Notes under the pieces: model-generated | What the model saw: the letters and a program-made list of their open reading frames with translations, nothing else | What the model was told of the DNA's origin: nothing | The model's database searches: none | DNA from: Rhinopomastus cyanomelas | Taxonomy: Eukaryota > Chordata > Aves > Bucerotiformes > Rhinopomastidae | Assembly: GCA_013400115.1 (NCBI GenBank) | Contig: VXBP01008239.1 | Span: 373,484-437,483 of the forward strand | Direction of reading: 5' to 3' | Length of the DNA: 64,000 nucleotides | Shown: positions 20,716 to 31,800 of the stretch, one piece after another | Numbering within the stretch: position 1 is the first letter of the stretch | Layout: every line of letters starts with the position of its first letter | Position numbers and translations under genes: made by a program

Positions 20716-23596
20716 GAGTGACCGAGCACTCTCTCCAGCAGCAGTGCAGCAGCTGTTCTCTCCCTGCTCAACCAAGTGTTGCCTTCTGCTCTGGCCTCTC
20801 TGGCACTGGGGAATCTTCTCCGTGGGGGATCTCGTCCGCTGCTCTGTTGCTGCAGACGTTCCTTCTCATTTCCAGTCTGAGCTGCTGCGGGGGCAACTGG
20901 TGGCTGCTTTGTCTGGTCCTGGCAGCAGTGGCTGGGGAGAAGAGGCTCCTGAGGTCTGAGTACAAGCATGAGGATGCGGCGTGTGTGTGGCCACATGTCT
21001 GGTAGCCCTGTGGCTGCAGAAACACCCGGGAGCTGCCTGTGAGGGATGAGGAGGGCAGCAGCAGATGGAGGTGCTAGTCCAGCCTGAGTGTCTGGCTGAA
21101 GAGGCTGATGCTTGCCCCAGCTCCTGCCCCTGCCTCCTGCCCCGGCAGCCCGAGGCAGCTTGCACAATTTATTTTCCTCTACTGGAAGCAGGATTTTGGC
21201 AGCCGGGGTCGGGAGGCCTCTCCAAGGAGCTCTGGCTGGTCTCACTCCCGCTGTCACGGGGCCACACGGCTGTCGAGGGCTCTGCCCTACACGGTGTCCT
21301 TCCCTGTGGTCTCCGACAGCAGCTTTGGGGCTGATGGAGGAAGCGCTGGGGCAACTGAGGCATCCCTGGTGCCTTCAGCAGGTGGAGGCAGGAGCAGGGG
21401 TGACCCTGGGGTGGGATCTCTGGGCTAAGGTGAGACCTGTCCTTTCCAGTTCCCACGGTGGCCATCTGCCTGTGCCGAGGGCCACCAGCGTGTCCTGGAG
21501 GCACTCGGCTCAGCGGCTCCCTGCTGCCTCCGTCTCTCAGCTGGCAGATTCGTGTGGATGCGGGAGGCCGAGGAGTGGCTGCGGTCGCCACTGCAGGAGA
21601 AGCCAGGGGGTAGCTCTTGCTGGCAGTGTGAGGGAGGGCAGGGCTGTGCCAGCCCTGGGCACTGACTCGGTGCCAGCAGTGGTGGCTGAGGCTGAGAGGT
21701 CCTCGGGGAGGGACGATGAGGTAGTGGAGGGTGACGGAAGTGTTTGCAGCTGGCGAAGGGCTTGAGGGTGATGTGGCCACAACAGCAGGGCAGAACCACT
21801 AGCTCTGCCCAGGCGCTAGGGCTGGAGGTTGGCAGATATGAAGCCTAGAGTGCAGAGGAGCTGAGACTGGTGATCCAGAGGCAGGTTTGCCAGGAGAAAA
21901 GGTGAAGAGGCAGAAGATGGTGGTGAAGTTGGGAGCCTGGGGAGCAGGAAGAATCCTGGGGTGACCCCTTCAGGGAGGATGGGGGTGTCCTGCATGTGCT
22001 CTGATGGTGTCGGGTTGGCAGCAGGACATTTGGGAAGGTTCAAGAGCAATAGAGTCTGGGTGGAGACATCAGCCAAAGTCCCCTGAGGAGAGATGAGCTC
22101 AGCTGGGAGAGGTTGTTGAGTGGGCTGGGGATGGCAACCAGGTACCAAGCCTGAGGCACTGGGATGGGGACGAGTGTATGGAGGGATGGAGTGATGGGGA
22201 CAGGCTGAGCGGGAGGTCTGGGGATGCCTGGAGGATGTTGGGGACAGGCTGAGCGGGCGGGGGGCACTGGAGGAGGAGATGAACCCAGCTCTGGCCATGG
22301 CCACAGGGGAGCTGGTGTCTCCTCGCATTTTGTCTCTGCAGGAGGGTGAAGCCTGTTGTGTTTCACCCTCATGCTGGGAGCTGCTGGGGAGGAGTGGAGA
22401 CAGTCCCTCACCTGGGGTTGGGGCTGAAGGAGAGGGGCTGGAGTGAGAGAAGTCTCTGGTTCTACCCTGAACCCTGAGGAAAGGAGAGCCTGGAGCACAG
22501 AGTCGGGGAGGTAAAGGGGACCCAGGCAGAGCCCTGGTGCAGGCAGAGTCAGCAGCAGCCCCTGCTGCAGCTCTGGATGGCAGGGATGAAGGGGTGAAGG
22601 GCTGCAGCTGCCACAGTGCCTGAGGGACCAGTGGAAGGCCCTGGCTGTTGCCAGCTTGGAGCCCAGTCCAGATGCAGCATCCTGTAGTGCAGAGGCGAGA
22701 GGCAAGAGGCATCAGGACCCTGACTCTGCATCTGCGGGTAGTCCTTGTCCTCTCTCAGCACCTCGAGGCCACTGGCAAGATGCTTCCAGCCCCTCGGCTG
22801 TGGTCACTGGTTTAAGCCAATGGCTATCAGCAACTCCTTGACAGGAGGAAGCCCCGGAGTTACTGAACCCTAAGACAGGAGGCCTCTCAAGCCTTTGGTG
22901 TCTCGAGTGCTTAAGGCAGAAGATGAATGAACAGGCTTCTATTTCCACTGCTGCGGCAGCAGTGATGCAGGATGCAGCCTGTAGTCCAGGCACCAACGTC
23001 TCTGGAGGGCAGACAGGAGGAGGGACAAGGACAGCCCGAGTGTCGAGAGCCTTGGCCCTGTCACAAGGCAGCACGTGGGCACCTCTCCTGCGGCTGGGAA
23101 TGCTCTGGGGACCAGCGGTGCGGTGCCTGCTTTGACACAGCCTGGTGGAGCCTGCTTATTCTGGGCAGAGGAGCCTGTGGCTCATCTGGCACAGAACTGC
23201 TGTTGAGAGGAACAAAGCCCCACCAGGCATTTCCCAGCCTCCCTCTGGGGCTGAAATTTACGGCGGCAAGAAAAGCCAGAGCCCAGAGCGCCGTGGGGCC
23301 GGGGCATCACTGGGCGATGTTTGCAGGGCTCAGCTTCCATCACGGCTTGGACAAGCCCATGTGCAGGGATCATCTCCACCTGGATCGGGACGGTTGTGCT
23401 CAGACCTGGCCCTCAGCCCGGGTGGACAATGAGCAGAGGACTTGGCCTGAGGTCAGTGACCCGCTCTGTGTGACCTGGGACGAAGAGGAAGACTCTCTGA
23501 GGTGCTTGAGAGCTCCAAGGCTGAAGAGATGGAGCTGAGGATGAAGCTGAGACCCCCGAGCCCGTGAGGGGAGATGTCTGCGCTGACTGACCCTGC
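20716..23596. other. DNA downstream of WNT4; possible 3' UTR in part, no other gene recognised
   Basis: No repeat is recognised. The interval 21800-22500 is purine-biased on the + strand, which keeps a long - strand frame open (21816-22712, Ser/Pro-rich) without any recognisable domain. The only AATAAA on the - strand between the WNT4 stop and the CR1 copy is at 21168-21173. Part of this stretch could therefore be WNT4 3' UTR. Confidence 0.4.
21168..21173 (-). terminator. WNT4: Candidate WNT4 poly(A) signal AATAAA
   Basis: The + strand reads tttatt, which is AATAAA on the WNT4 strand. It lies 4.2 kb after the stop codon, longer than the 3' UTR I recall for mammalian WNT4. It may be incidental, but I found no nearer canonical signal. 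Confidence 0.25.
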
Positions 23597-23597
23597 A

Positions 23598-23690
23598 CCT
23601 CAGGGTGTCCCCAGGGTGTCAGACCCCCTCCCCTCTGCCTCAGGGTGCCCCCAGGGTGTCAGGTCACCCTCCCCTCCTCCTGGGCACCCT
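23598..23690 (+). repeat. Two-copy tandem duplication of about 40 bp
   Basis: Two consecutive units each begin cctcagggtg, continue ccccagggtgtcag and end in a ctcccctc tract. The second unit is slightly extended. It is a minor local duplication at the left edge of a CpG-dense block. Confidence 0.7.
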
Positions 23691-24930
23691 CTGCTGAAGG
23701 GTTTCCGTAGCCGGAGCTGGCAGGCAGGAGAGAGCAGCTGGGATGCGCCGAGGACAGGCGTCGATGCCAAAGCTGCCTCAGCCCGCGATGCTCCGAGCGG
23801 TTGCCAGCAGCCCTCACAGCCGGATGGTGCCTGGAGACCGGCCAGCGACCGCGGGCTCTCCCCCGGCCCATCACTGCCTCAGCGCAGACGGGGCTGCCCG
23901 CGGCTCCCCCGGCGTCTCCGCGCTCCAAGGCATGAGAACAGAGCCGCGGGGCTGCAGGACGCCTCCGCCAGCCCAGAAGGGGCCGGCTGCAGCTGCTCGG
24001 GAGCAGCGGGCGCACAAGGGCCCAGCGAAGCAGACGACCCCGTCGGCTCGAGGTGCCACCCCGAGAGCTTCGCCCGCTCCCCGTCCGCCTCTGGGTGAGC
24101 AGGTGAAGGAGAGAGGAGCAGGCTGGCTGTCCGCCTCCCCTCGCAGTGCCCCTCCGCCCGTTACTTCTCCAAACACGGGGTCCCGCCGCTGGCAGCGGGG
24201 CCCTGGGTCGCCCGACGCAGGGGGAGCCGCGGCGGCTCGGCCACCGCAACGGCATCACCGCAGCCCTGCCCTCGGGGAGCCCGGCAGCGCCACGTCCCGG
24301 TGCTGGGGGCGCACACAGCAGCCCCACCCCAGCTCAGCTCCCCTCTCGGCTTCGCCAGGCAGGACGGCGACAGGAGCCTCTCTGCCCAGCAGCATCGCTC
24401 TCTCGCCCCGGGCACCGTACCCGTGGGCGCTCGGGCTTCTCTCGGCAGCCCGTGGGACGGGGATTGTCCCCAGAGCCGGCACCGGGCGGAACAGGAACAG
24501 GGGGAGATCCGGCTGAGGGAGGAGGGGGGAGGCTGTGAGACAGGGGAAAAGAAACATCCTGGGATTCGCTGTTGTCGGCTGCCAGCCTCCATCAGGAGCC
24601 ACCGGGCTGCAGGTAGTGCGGCCGCTCCGCGCTCCCACCACACTCTGCCCAGGAAAAAGATGCTGGAGGAGCGAGGGGTGAAGGGGCCTGGGAAGGGGAG
24701 TCCGGCGGGAACATCGCGTCCTCTGGGCAGCCGCCGAGGAGCTTCTGTAAATCAGAGTGGCCACTGGAGCGGCTCCAACATCCAGCCACCATCCCGGGGG
24801 CTGTCGAGGGGCCCCGACGCAGGAGTGTCCCGTGTTCCCCTCGCGTACCCAGCGCCCCGGCTGGGGTCTCCCGGGGCCAGGACAGCCCCGTTCCCCAGCC
24901 ACGGGTGCTGGCCGTGCTCCATCACTTGCC
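23690..24930. promoter_or_regulatory. CpG-dense block downstream of WNT4 coding end
   Basis: CG dinucleotides are frequent here (for example gcgaccgcgggctctccccc, gccgcggggctgcaggacgc, ggagccgcggcggctcggcc), in contrast to the flanks. It lies 0.4-1.6 kb past the WNT4 stop. It may be a GC-rich 3' UTR, an internal CpG island or the promoter of an unannotated transcript. Long open frames on both strands are a by-product of the composition. Confidence 0.5.
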
Positions 24931-25339
24931 ACGGCCTCGAACCCACCGAAATAACCATGACAGAGGGTCCCCAGCACCTGCTGCTGGCCCCGGCTCCACT
25001 GACACTCAGAGTCAGCAGGACAGTGGGCACCACACGAATCCCCGGCCATGGCCCTGCTGGCACAGGGGGGCTCTGGCTGCAGCGAGGAGTTGAAGCGGAG
25101 GAACAGATCAGACCAGAGCAGACCAGACCAGAGCAAAAAGAAGCCAACAAGGACCACGGACTCGAAACTTTAAATATTTGTCGTTGTTGCTGTTTGAAAC
25201 CTGCTTCCGTCCAGGGCTCAGTCTCTGCCGCGAGCTGCCCGCTCCCCATGGCCTCTAGGCTCCTTGCTCAGTCCTGGCTGCGGGGCAAGGGAGGCGCTGT
25301 CAGAGAGCGGGTAGCGGGGCGGCCGTTCCCCCATGGGCA
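24931..25339 (-). other. WNT4: WNT4 3' UTR, proximal part
   Basis: This is the sequence immediately after the stop codon on the WNT4 strand. It includes an AT-rich island on a GC-rich background (+ strand aactttaaatatttgtcgtt at about 25166) and a short agaccagagcagaccagacc direct repeat at about 25108-25132. The 3' end of the transcript cannot be set from sequence alone. Confidence 0.6.
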
Positions 25340-25807
25340 TCACCGACACGTGTGGATCTCCAGCAGCCGGTGGCAGGGCTTGCACTTGACGGAGCAGCAC
25401 CAGTGGAACTTGCAGCTGCACCTCTCCACCACCTCCACCTCGTCCGTGTGGAAGCCACGGCCGCAGCACATCAGCTCGCAGCCATCGATGGCCTTGGAGG
25501 TCTTGTTGCACTGCCGGCCGCTGGTGCCCAGCACCCCGTTCTTGAGGTCGTGGTCGCAGAAGTCTGGACTGGAGTCCAGGTAGACGAGGTCCTCGTCTGT
25601 GTGTGGCTTGAACTGCGAGTTCTTGGGAACCAGCACCTTGGTGGAGCCGATCTCGCTCTGCTCCACCTCTGTGGCGCCGTCGAACTTCTCCTTGAGGACG
25701 TTGCCGACTTTGCGGAAGGGAGGCATGGCCTTCCAGCAGGTCTTGAACTCGCAGGAGCCCGACACCCCATGGCACTTGCACTCCACCCGCATGTTGTTCA
25801 GGATTGC
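25340..25807 (-). CDS. WNT4: WNT4 exon 5 (residues 197-351 and stop)
   Basis: The acceptor is CCCGTAG at 25810-25808, then [19 protein letters not shown] with the Ser212 acylation site, the linker ([21 protein letters not shown]) and the cysteine-rich C-terminal domain with Asn297. It finishes EIHTCR and TGA at 25342-25340. Cysteines 206, 208, 215, 220, 280, 296, 306, 310, 311, 326, 328, 333, 334, 338, 341 and 350 are all present. Confidence 0.98.
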
Positions 25808-28800
25808 CTACGGGAACAGGTACAGGAGAGCGGATGCACAGTCAGCGAGGCATGGACACGGCCAGAGGGTCCCACCGGTGGTGCCTGGGAGGGTTCGTGT
25901 CGGGGCTCTGCGAGGGTCCTGTGTGTGGGGTCTGGGGGGGTCCATGTATGGGGTCTAGGAAGTTCTCTGTGTGGGGTCTGGGAGGGTTCCTATGTGGGGT
26001 CTGGGAAGGTCCATGTATGGGGTCTGGGAGGGTCCCTATGTGGGGTCTCTGAGGGTTTCTACATAGGGTCTGGGAGGGTCCCTGTGTGGGGTCTGGTAGG
26101 GTTGTGCAGAGCACAATGCTGATGCTTGGGGGCTAGTGAGGTTGACTGGAGCCCAGCTGAGCCAAGCAGTGGCCCAGCTGGGGTGATGCAGAGCCACACC
26201 AGCCGCCCTGGCTTACCCCCAGCCCCTACCTTCCTCCCCGCCTCGTTGTTGTGTAGGTTCATTAAGGCTCTGTTTGAAGAGGCCCCTTTACTCCTCTCAC
26301 GGACGTCAACGAAGGACTGGGAGAAGGCAACACCGTAGGCGATGTTGTCGGAGCAGCCCGACCACTGGAAGCCTGGGGTGGGAGCACAGAGGTGTCAGCT
26401 GTGGCTACCCTGTGCCCGCGTCCTCCCCAGCCCTGCTCTTGCCCTCCTGACCCCCCATGTGCCTGGGCTGCCTGAGGGACGGGGGAAATGGGGGAACACA
26501 GACAAGGCACCTTCTCCGTCCCCTGGGCATCCAAGCTGCTTTTCTGAGGGACTCCCCAGGAGGGATGGAAGACCTACTGGCGCTCACCCTGTGGGCTGCC
26601 ACCCTGCACCGTGCGGTCGCAGCCACACTTGTCCAGCTCGCCACTGCTGCAGGCTCGTGTCACTGCAAAGGCCACCCCTGCGGAAGAGATGGCGTAGACG
26701 AAGGCCGCCTCCCGTGTCCCTGCAATGGCACAAACAAGGAACATGTGGCAACAAGTCCAACGTCTGGGGGGCAACTTTCTGCAGGGGGTGCCCCTGGAGG
26801 ACTCCACTTGCCCCCTTCACAAGCTGCTCTGCAAATTCAGAGCTGCCCAGTCCATCTCTTCCTTCTCCTTCAGGACACCTCCTGCCCACTCCCAGCAGTG
26901 CCGTTTGCTCGGTGCCCAGCCTGGACCCATCTCAGCAGAGACACATCAGTGCTGGGGGATGGCAGCAGTGAGAGACCCGGTTTGTCACAGAGAAGGAGCT
27001 GGGGGCTGCCCCACGAGGTTTGGAAAACAAGCGTGAAGGTCGAGCGATGACCGAGCAGTGAGGGAGAAGCAGAGGCCACACTGGCATCTCCCCAGTGTGG
27101 GGAGGGCTCTCCAGAGCATCGATGGAGCTGCTGCCTTGCTTGGTGCTGGCAGGACACTGCTGCCACGGAATCCCTCCTGCACCCAAAGCAGCTGCTCTCC
27201 ACATCCAGGAGCATCCCCGGGGCTGCAGCTCCTGCTGTCCCCCCACCAGGGTCCTGTAGCTCCCAGCATCTCACAAACTACCTCGCAAGCCCCCAGGCAC
27301 CTCACAGACCCACTGTGGTCACCAGGTGAGCCCCTTCCCAGCTCTTGCATCGGCCTCTGCAGCACTCTGTGGTTGGGCAGAGCCTCTCTGGGAAGTCAGG
27401 GGACACCCGTGGGCATCAGCCCACAGGGTGGGGTGCCCTGGGGTCAGCTCCACAGCCCTGCTGTCCTCTGAGGCTCTGTCTCTAAGCCAGGCATGCTGGC
27501 GCTTGGGGCCGCCCCGTGCTTGGGGCTAAGCGGGTGGCTGTGAGCAAGCGCCGCCCCAGCTCTCTGCCTGGATGGGGGGCAGCTACTTTGGTGGTCGCAT
27601 CGCAGCCTTTGGTGGCCCGGCTGTGATCCGGCCCGGGCGGCAGCGGCCAGGGAAGATGCAGCCCGTGTGGGGACTGAACCGCCTCCAAGTTAATCGAGGT
27701 TAATAGTAGGATCGTGTTGGTCGGCCTGAGCTGCGGCTGCCTGAAGAGAGACGACTTTTAGTTTCTGGTATTTCTGGTATTTCCAGTCCCTGAACCTTCA
27801 CGAGATGGGATCTTCACCCTGCGCTGAGCGGGGGAGTCACCCAGGGAGCTGGCGGGGAGGCTTCGCTCTGAGGGTCCTGCAGCGGGAGCCGAGGAGGTGC
27901 ATCCCGGAGGCAGTAGTGGTGCCTGAGGGGAGGCGAGAGCCACCCCAGGGGTGGCAGAGGGGTCTTCCCATCCGTCTCCTCGTCCCGTGTGCTGGGTCCC
28001 TGTTCACAGCCCTGTGCCTCTGAGACACCTGGGCGCAGCAGGGATCAGCGGGGCTAGGATCTGCCCCAGCCATGGGTTCCCCACTGAAGAAGGCTGGTGA
28101 TGCTGCTGCCCTCGGAGGGTCCAGCCACCAAGTGTTCTCCTCGCACCGAAGGGCAGAGGGGGTCTCTTCCTCCCAAGGGCTCCAGTGTCATTCCCAGCCT
28201 GGCGCTAGTCACCACTTTAGAGGAGGGACCAGACAAACACGGCCCCGGCTCTGTGCAGCGAAGCTCCTGGGAGGAGGTTGGACCTCGGGTGACTCTTGGG
28301 TCCCCACTTGGACCCGGTATGGCCTCGTTCAAGACGCAGGCTCTCTGGATGTCCTGGGCTGGTGCCTCCATACAATGGGCACCTGCTGCCAGAGGAAAAG
28401 CTTAGGGAAAGGAAGGCTTGAGCTGCCAAGGGGCAGTGCCCCCAGCGCCCAAGGAAGCTCCATCAGCCCCTTGCCCCAACGCTGGGCCATTCCCTACCAC
28501 CCCCAGCCCGCTGGCCCGGCGACAGGTGAGCGAAGTCTGTGGTAGCCCCCTTGGCACGGCACTACTCCAGTGCTCCCAAGCTCACCTTGCGTCACCACTT
28601 TGCCGAAGACCGGCAGCGTGTCCAGCGTGGAGCAGTTCCAGCGGCGGTTGCGGAACTGGTACTGGCACTCCTCGATGGCCAGCTGGGCCCCGCGCCGCAC
28701 TGAGTCCATCACCTCCAGGTTCCTCTTGCACATCTGCACCTGGCGCTGGATCAGACCCTTCAGCTTCTCGCAGGTCTCCTCCTCGGAGATGCTCCCCACC

Positions 28801-31800
28801 GACGACAGCTTTGCCAGGTACCTGCCGCGACAGCGGCGCAGCCCGTCAGCAGGGGAGGGCTGGTGGAGCCCCCCGGCCAGCGGGGACATCCTGCCCCACA
28901 GACAGCAAGCGGGGCTGGCTGCTCGGCCCCCTGCAGCACAGAGCTGGTGCCCGCCGGGGTCCGCCCGAGGTGCCCCCTGCCGCGGCTCCCAGACGCCGCT
29001 GGCCGGCGGAGCAGGAGCCTTAGCGGAGCAGCCAGCCCTGCGCAGCCCGGCCCCCGTCTCGGGGGGAGCCCGGCTGCCGGCCCCGCTCTGCCCCTGCCGC
29101 CTGCGAGGGGGATATTTTCGGCGGCGTCTGAATGCACCCGGTCAGGTCTCCCGAGCGCCGGCGCATCCAGGCGCTGCCGGAGGAGCCGGAGGGCTCCGCA
29201 GTGGTCAGAACAAGCGGGACGGGCTCCGCAGCTGCCGGCGCCAGCTGCCACTCGGCTCCTGCACCGCAGCGCCGCGCTTGCCGCCGCTTCCCTCCCGGAG
29301 CCGGCTCTCAGCCCTCCCAGCCCTCGGCAGGCCAGGACGGCCTCTGGGAACCGCCAGGCTTCCCGTCGCTTGGGATCCCAGCAGGGCTGGAGGCCGGGAG
29401 GGCAGTCAGGAGGCTGCTGGGGACCCAGCCGCACCCCCTGGGAACCATCTCCACCAGCCCAACGTGGAAAAGACTGGCCCAGCGTGGAGGTGACCGGGTG
29501 CTCTGCTCCCCACCACCTCATCCTCAGCAGGAGTAGTGAGAGATCTCTGCTTGAGGGTCGACACCAGGGAGAAGGGGGAGATGCCCTTTCTGGGGCAAGC
29601 ACCCCACCAACTCTTCCCAGGATCACAGACCATGAAGGGATGGGAAGAGACCTCGAAAGATCACCCAGGCCAATCCCCCTGCCACAGCAGGATCCGCTAA
29701 ATCCACACAGTCACAGACTCCAAGAACATTAGGGACTGGAAGGGACCTCAAGAGATCACCCAGTCCACCCTTCCTGCCACAGCAGGATCCCCTAGGTCCA
29801 GTTGCTCACAAACATGGTCAGGAGGGTTCTCAGTGTCTCCAGGGACAGAGACTCTAGGCATCATCCTGCTGAGTATGTGGATGCAAAGGTCTGTTCTGCC
29901 CTCCCCAGTTACCCAGTAACCCTGCTGGTGCCATCTAAGAGGTTCTGAGGTGGAGCTGTACAGCTTGGGGAGGCTGTGGGATAACCCCTGCACCCCTGGC
30001 TGCTGGCAGTCATTCAGAGCAACAGTGTCACCTCTTCGGAGCGACAGTGTCACCCCTTTAAAGTGCACCAGTGTCAGCCCATTTGGAGCGACAGTGTCAC
30101 CCCTTCAAAGTGCCAGTGTCATCGCCTTCAGAGCGCCAGTGCCACCGGCTGTGGAGCGGGGAGACCCCCAGCATTGGACAGGCCAAGTCCCAGCTGTCAG
30201 CAGCAGAGCCCCCCCACTTTTCTCAGCCTGGGGAGCAGCCGGCAGCGGCCCGTGTGGCCACCTCGCTGGTGTGAAGGGCTGCAAGCAGCCGGTGAGGGCT
30301 GTTTGGAAGGCTTGTTCCTTGGCTCTGCCTTTCCCAGCCCAGCCAGATCTTGCGGCTTTCTGCCTTGTTTGCTTGTTTTCTTTCCCTGCTCCTCCTCCCC
30401 AGTTGCGACATCCCGTCGAAGAATTTCTGCTCTGAAGCCCTCTGCCTCTGAGAAGTGACTGTGTGCAAGTGGCTCCTGCTCCCTGTCTAGTCCCAAGTGT
30501 CCTGGGAGCCAAAGCTGCTGATTGCAGCTCCAAAAGCCAGTCAGCAGAGCCTCTGCCTCCCCTCGGCCCTTCCGGGTTGCCCCAGGAGGAGAGATGAGGA
30601 TCTGCTGTCCCACGCATCGGCAGGGTTGACTCCCCAGCCTTGGCTTCACGCTTCTGATGAGGAGGGCTGTGGGTGACGGTGTCCCCCGGGTGCTGCAAAG
30701 TGGTGGCACTGATGGAGCTGAGTGCTCCTCCAGCCCTTGTGCCAGCCGAGCATCTCTGCCTAGGGCTGGCTGCTTCACCGATGGCACAGAGGACTGGCCG
30801 TGCAGCTCCCTGATGCCTGGGAACTCCATTGTGGCCAAAGCCAGGGTTGCTACCTTGCTGCTGGCCCCCTACAGCCTGCAGTAATGTCCCCATTCCTGCA
30901 CTGCCGTCCTGAACAGCTGCTGCCCCTGCATCCCGCTGCATCCAGCCAACCCAGGGGAAGGCACTAAAACACCCTCTGGAGCTCTGAGGATGGTTGATGC
31001 TGAGCAAACTCAGAGTGGCTGTGACAGCCCTGTCATAGAATCAGAGGATCTGAGAGATCTGGCACCTCTGGCAGGACCAGACCACCTCCATCCCAGCTGC
31101 TTCCCAGCATGGACACTGGGAGCAGCCAGCTGGCCCTGACCCTGGCCACAGAACCACAGCATCACAGAGCATCAGGGATTGAAAGGGACCTCGAAAGATC
31201 ATCCAGTCCAAACCCCCTAACAGAGGAGGGTCCCGTAGATCAGGTCACATGGGAACATCCAGGGTGGTTTGAAAGTCTCTGGAGCAGGAGCCTCCACATC
31301 CTCTCTAGGCAGCCAGCCAGGGCTCCGTCACCCTCACAGGGAGAAAGGTTTCCCTTTTGTTTCCATGAAAACTCCTATCTCTGCTCCAGCCTGTCCCCAC
31401 TGCCCCTGGACTCCCCTAAGCAGAGCCTGGCTCCATCCTCCTGACACCCACCCTTCACATATTGATCAACATCTGTGAGGTCACCCCTCAGGCTCCTTTT
31501 TTCCCAGCTCAAGAGACCCAGCTCCCTCCGCCTTTCCTCAGCAGGGAGATGCTCCCCTCCCTCCATCATCCCTGTGGCTCTGTGCTGGACTCTCTCCAGC
31601 AGTTCTGGGTCTGAGGCGCCTACAACTGGACACAAGATTCCAGCTGTGATCTCAGCAGGGCAGAGCAGAGGGGGAGGAGGAACTCACTCCACCTACTAAC
31701 CAACCCGGTTCTGATCCCCTCCAGGTTGCTGTTGGCCTTCTTGGCCACCAGGGCCCGTTGCTGGCTCCTGGCCATCCTGCTGGCCACCAGCACCCCTAGG

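Noticed and set aside
21816..22712. 298-codon - strand Ser/Pro-rich open frame
   Set aside because: Explained by strong purine bias of the + strand. A second overlapping - frame is open in another phase over the same DNA.
24300..25583. 427-codon + strand open frame antisense to WNT4 exon 5
   Set aside because: It overlaps real coding sequence on the other strand and GC-rich DNA. No recognisable motif and no splice or start context.
25880..26107. Regular 23-bp repeats considered as a CRISPR array
   Set aside because: Units are contiguous with no spacers and lie in a vertebrate intron; this is a minisatellite. The same reasoning applies to the 22-bp array at 61778.
28570..29732. Two long + strand frames near WNT4 exon 2
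   Set aside because: They are antisense shadows of exon 2 and the adjoining CpG-rich block.
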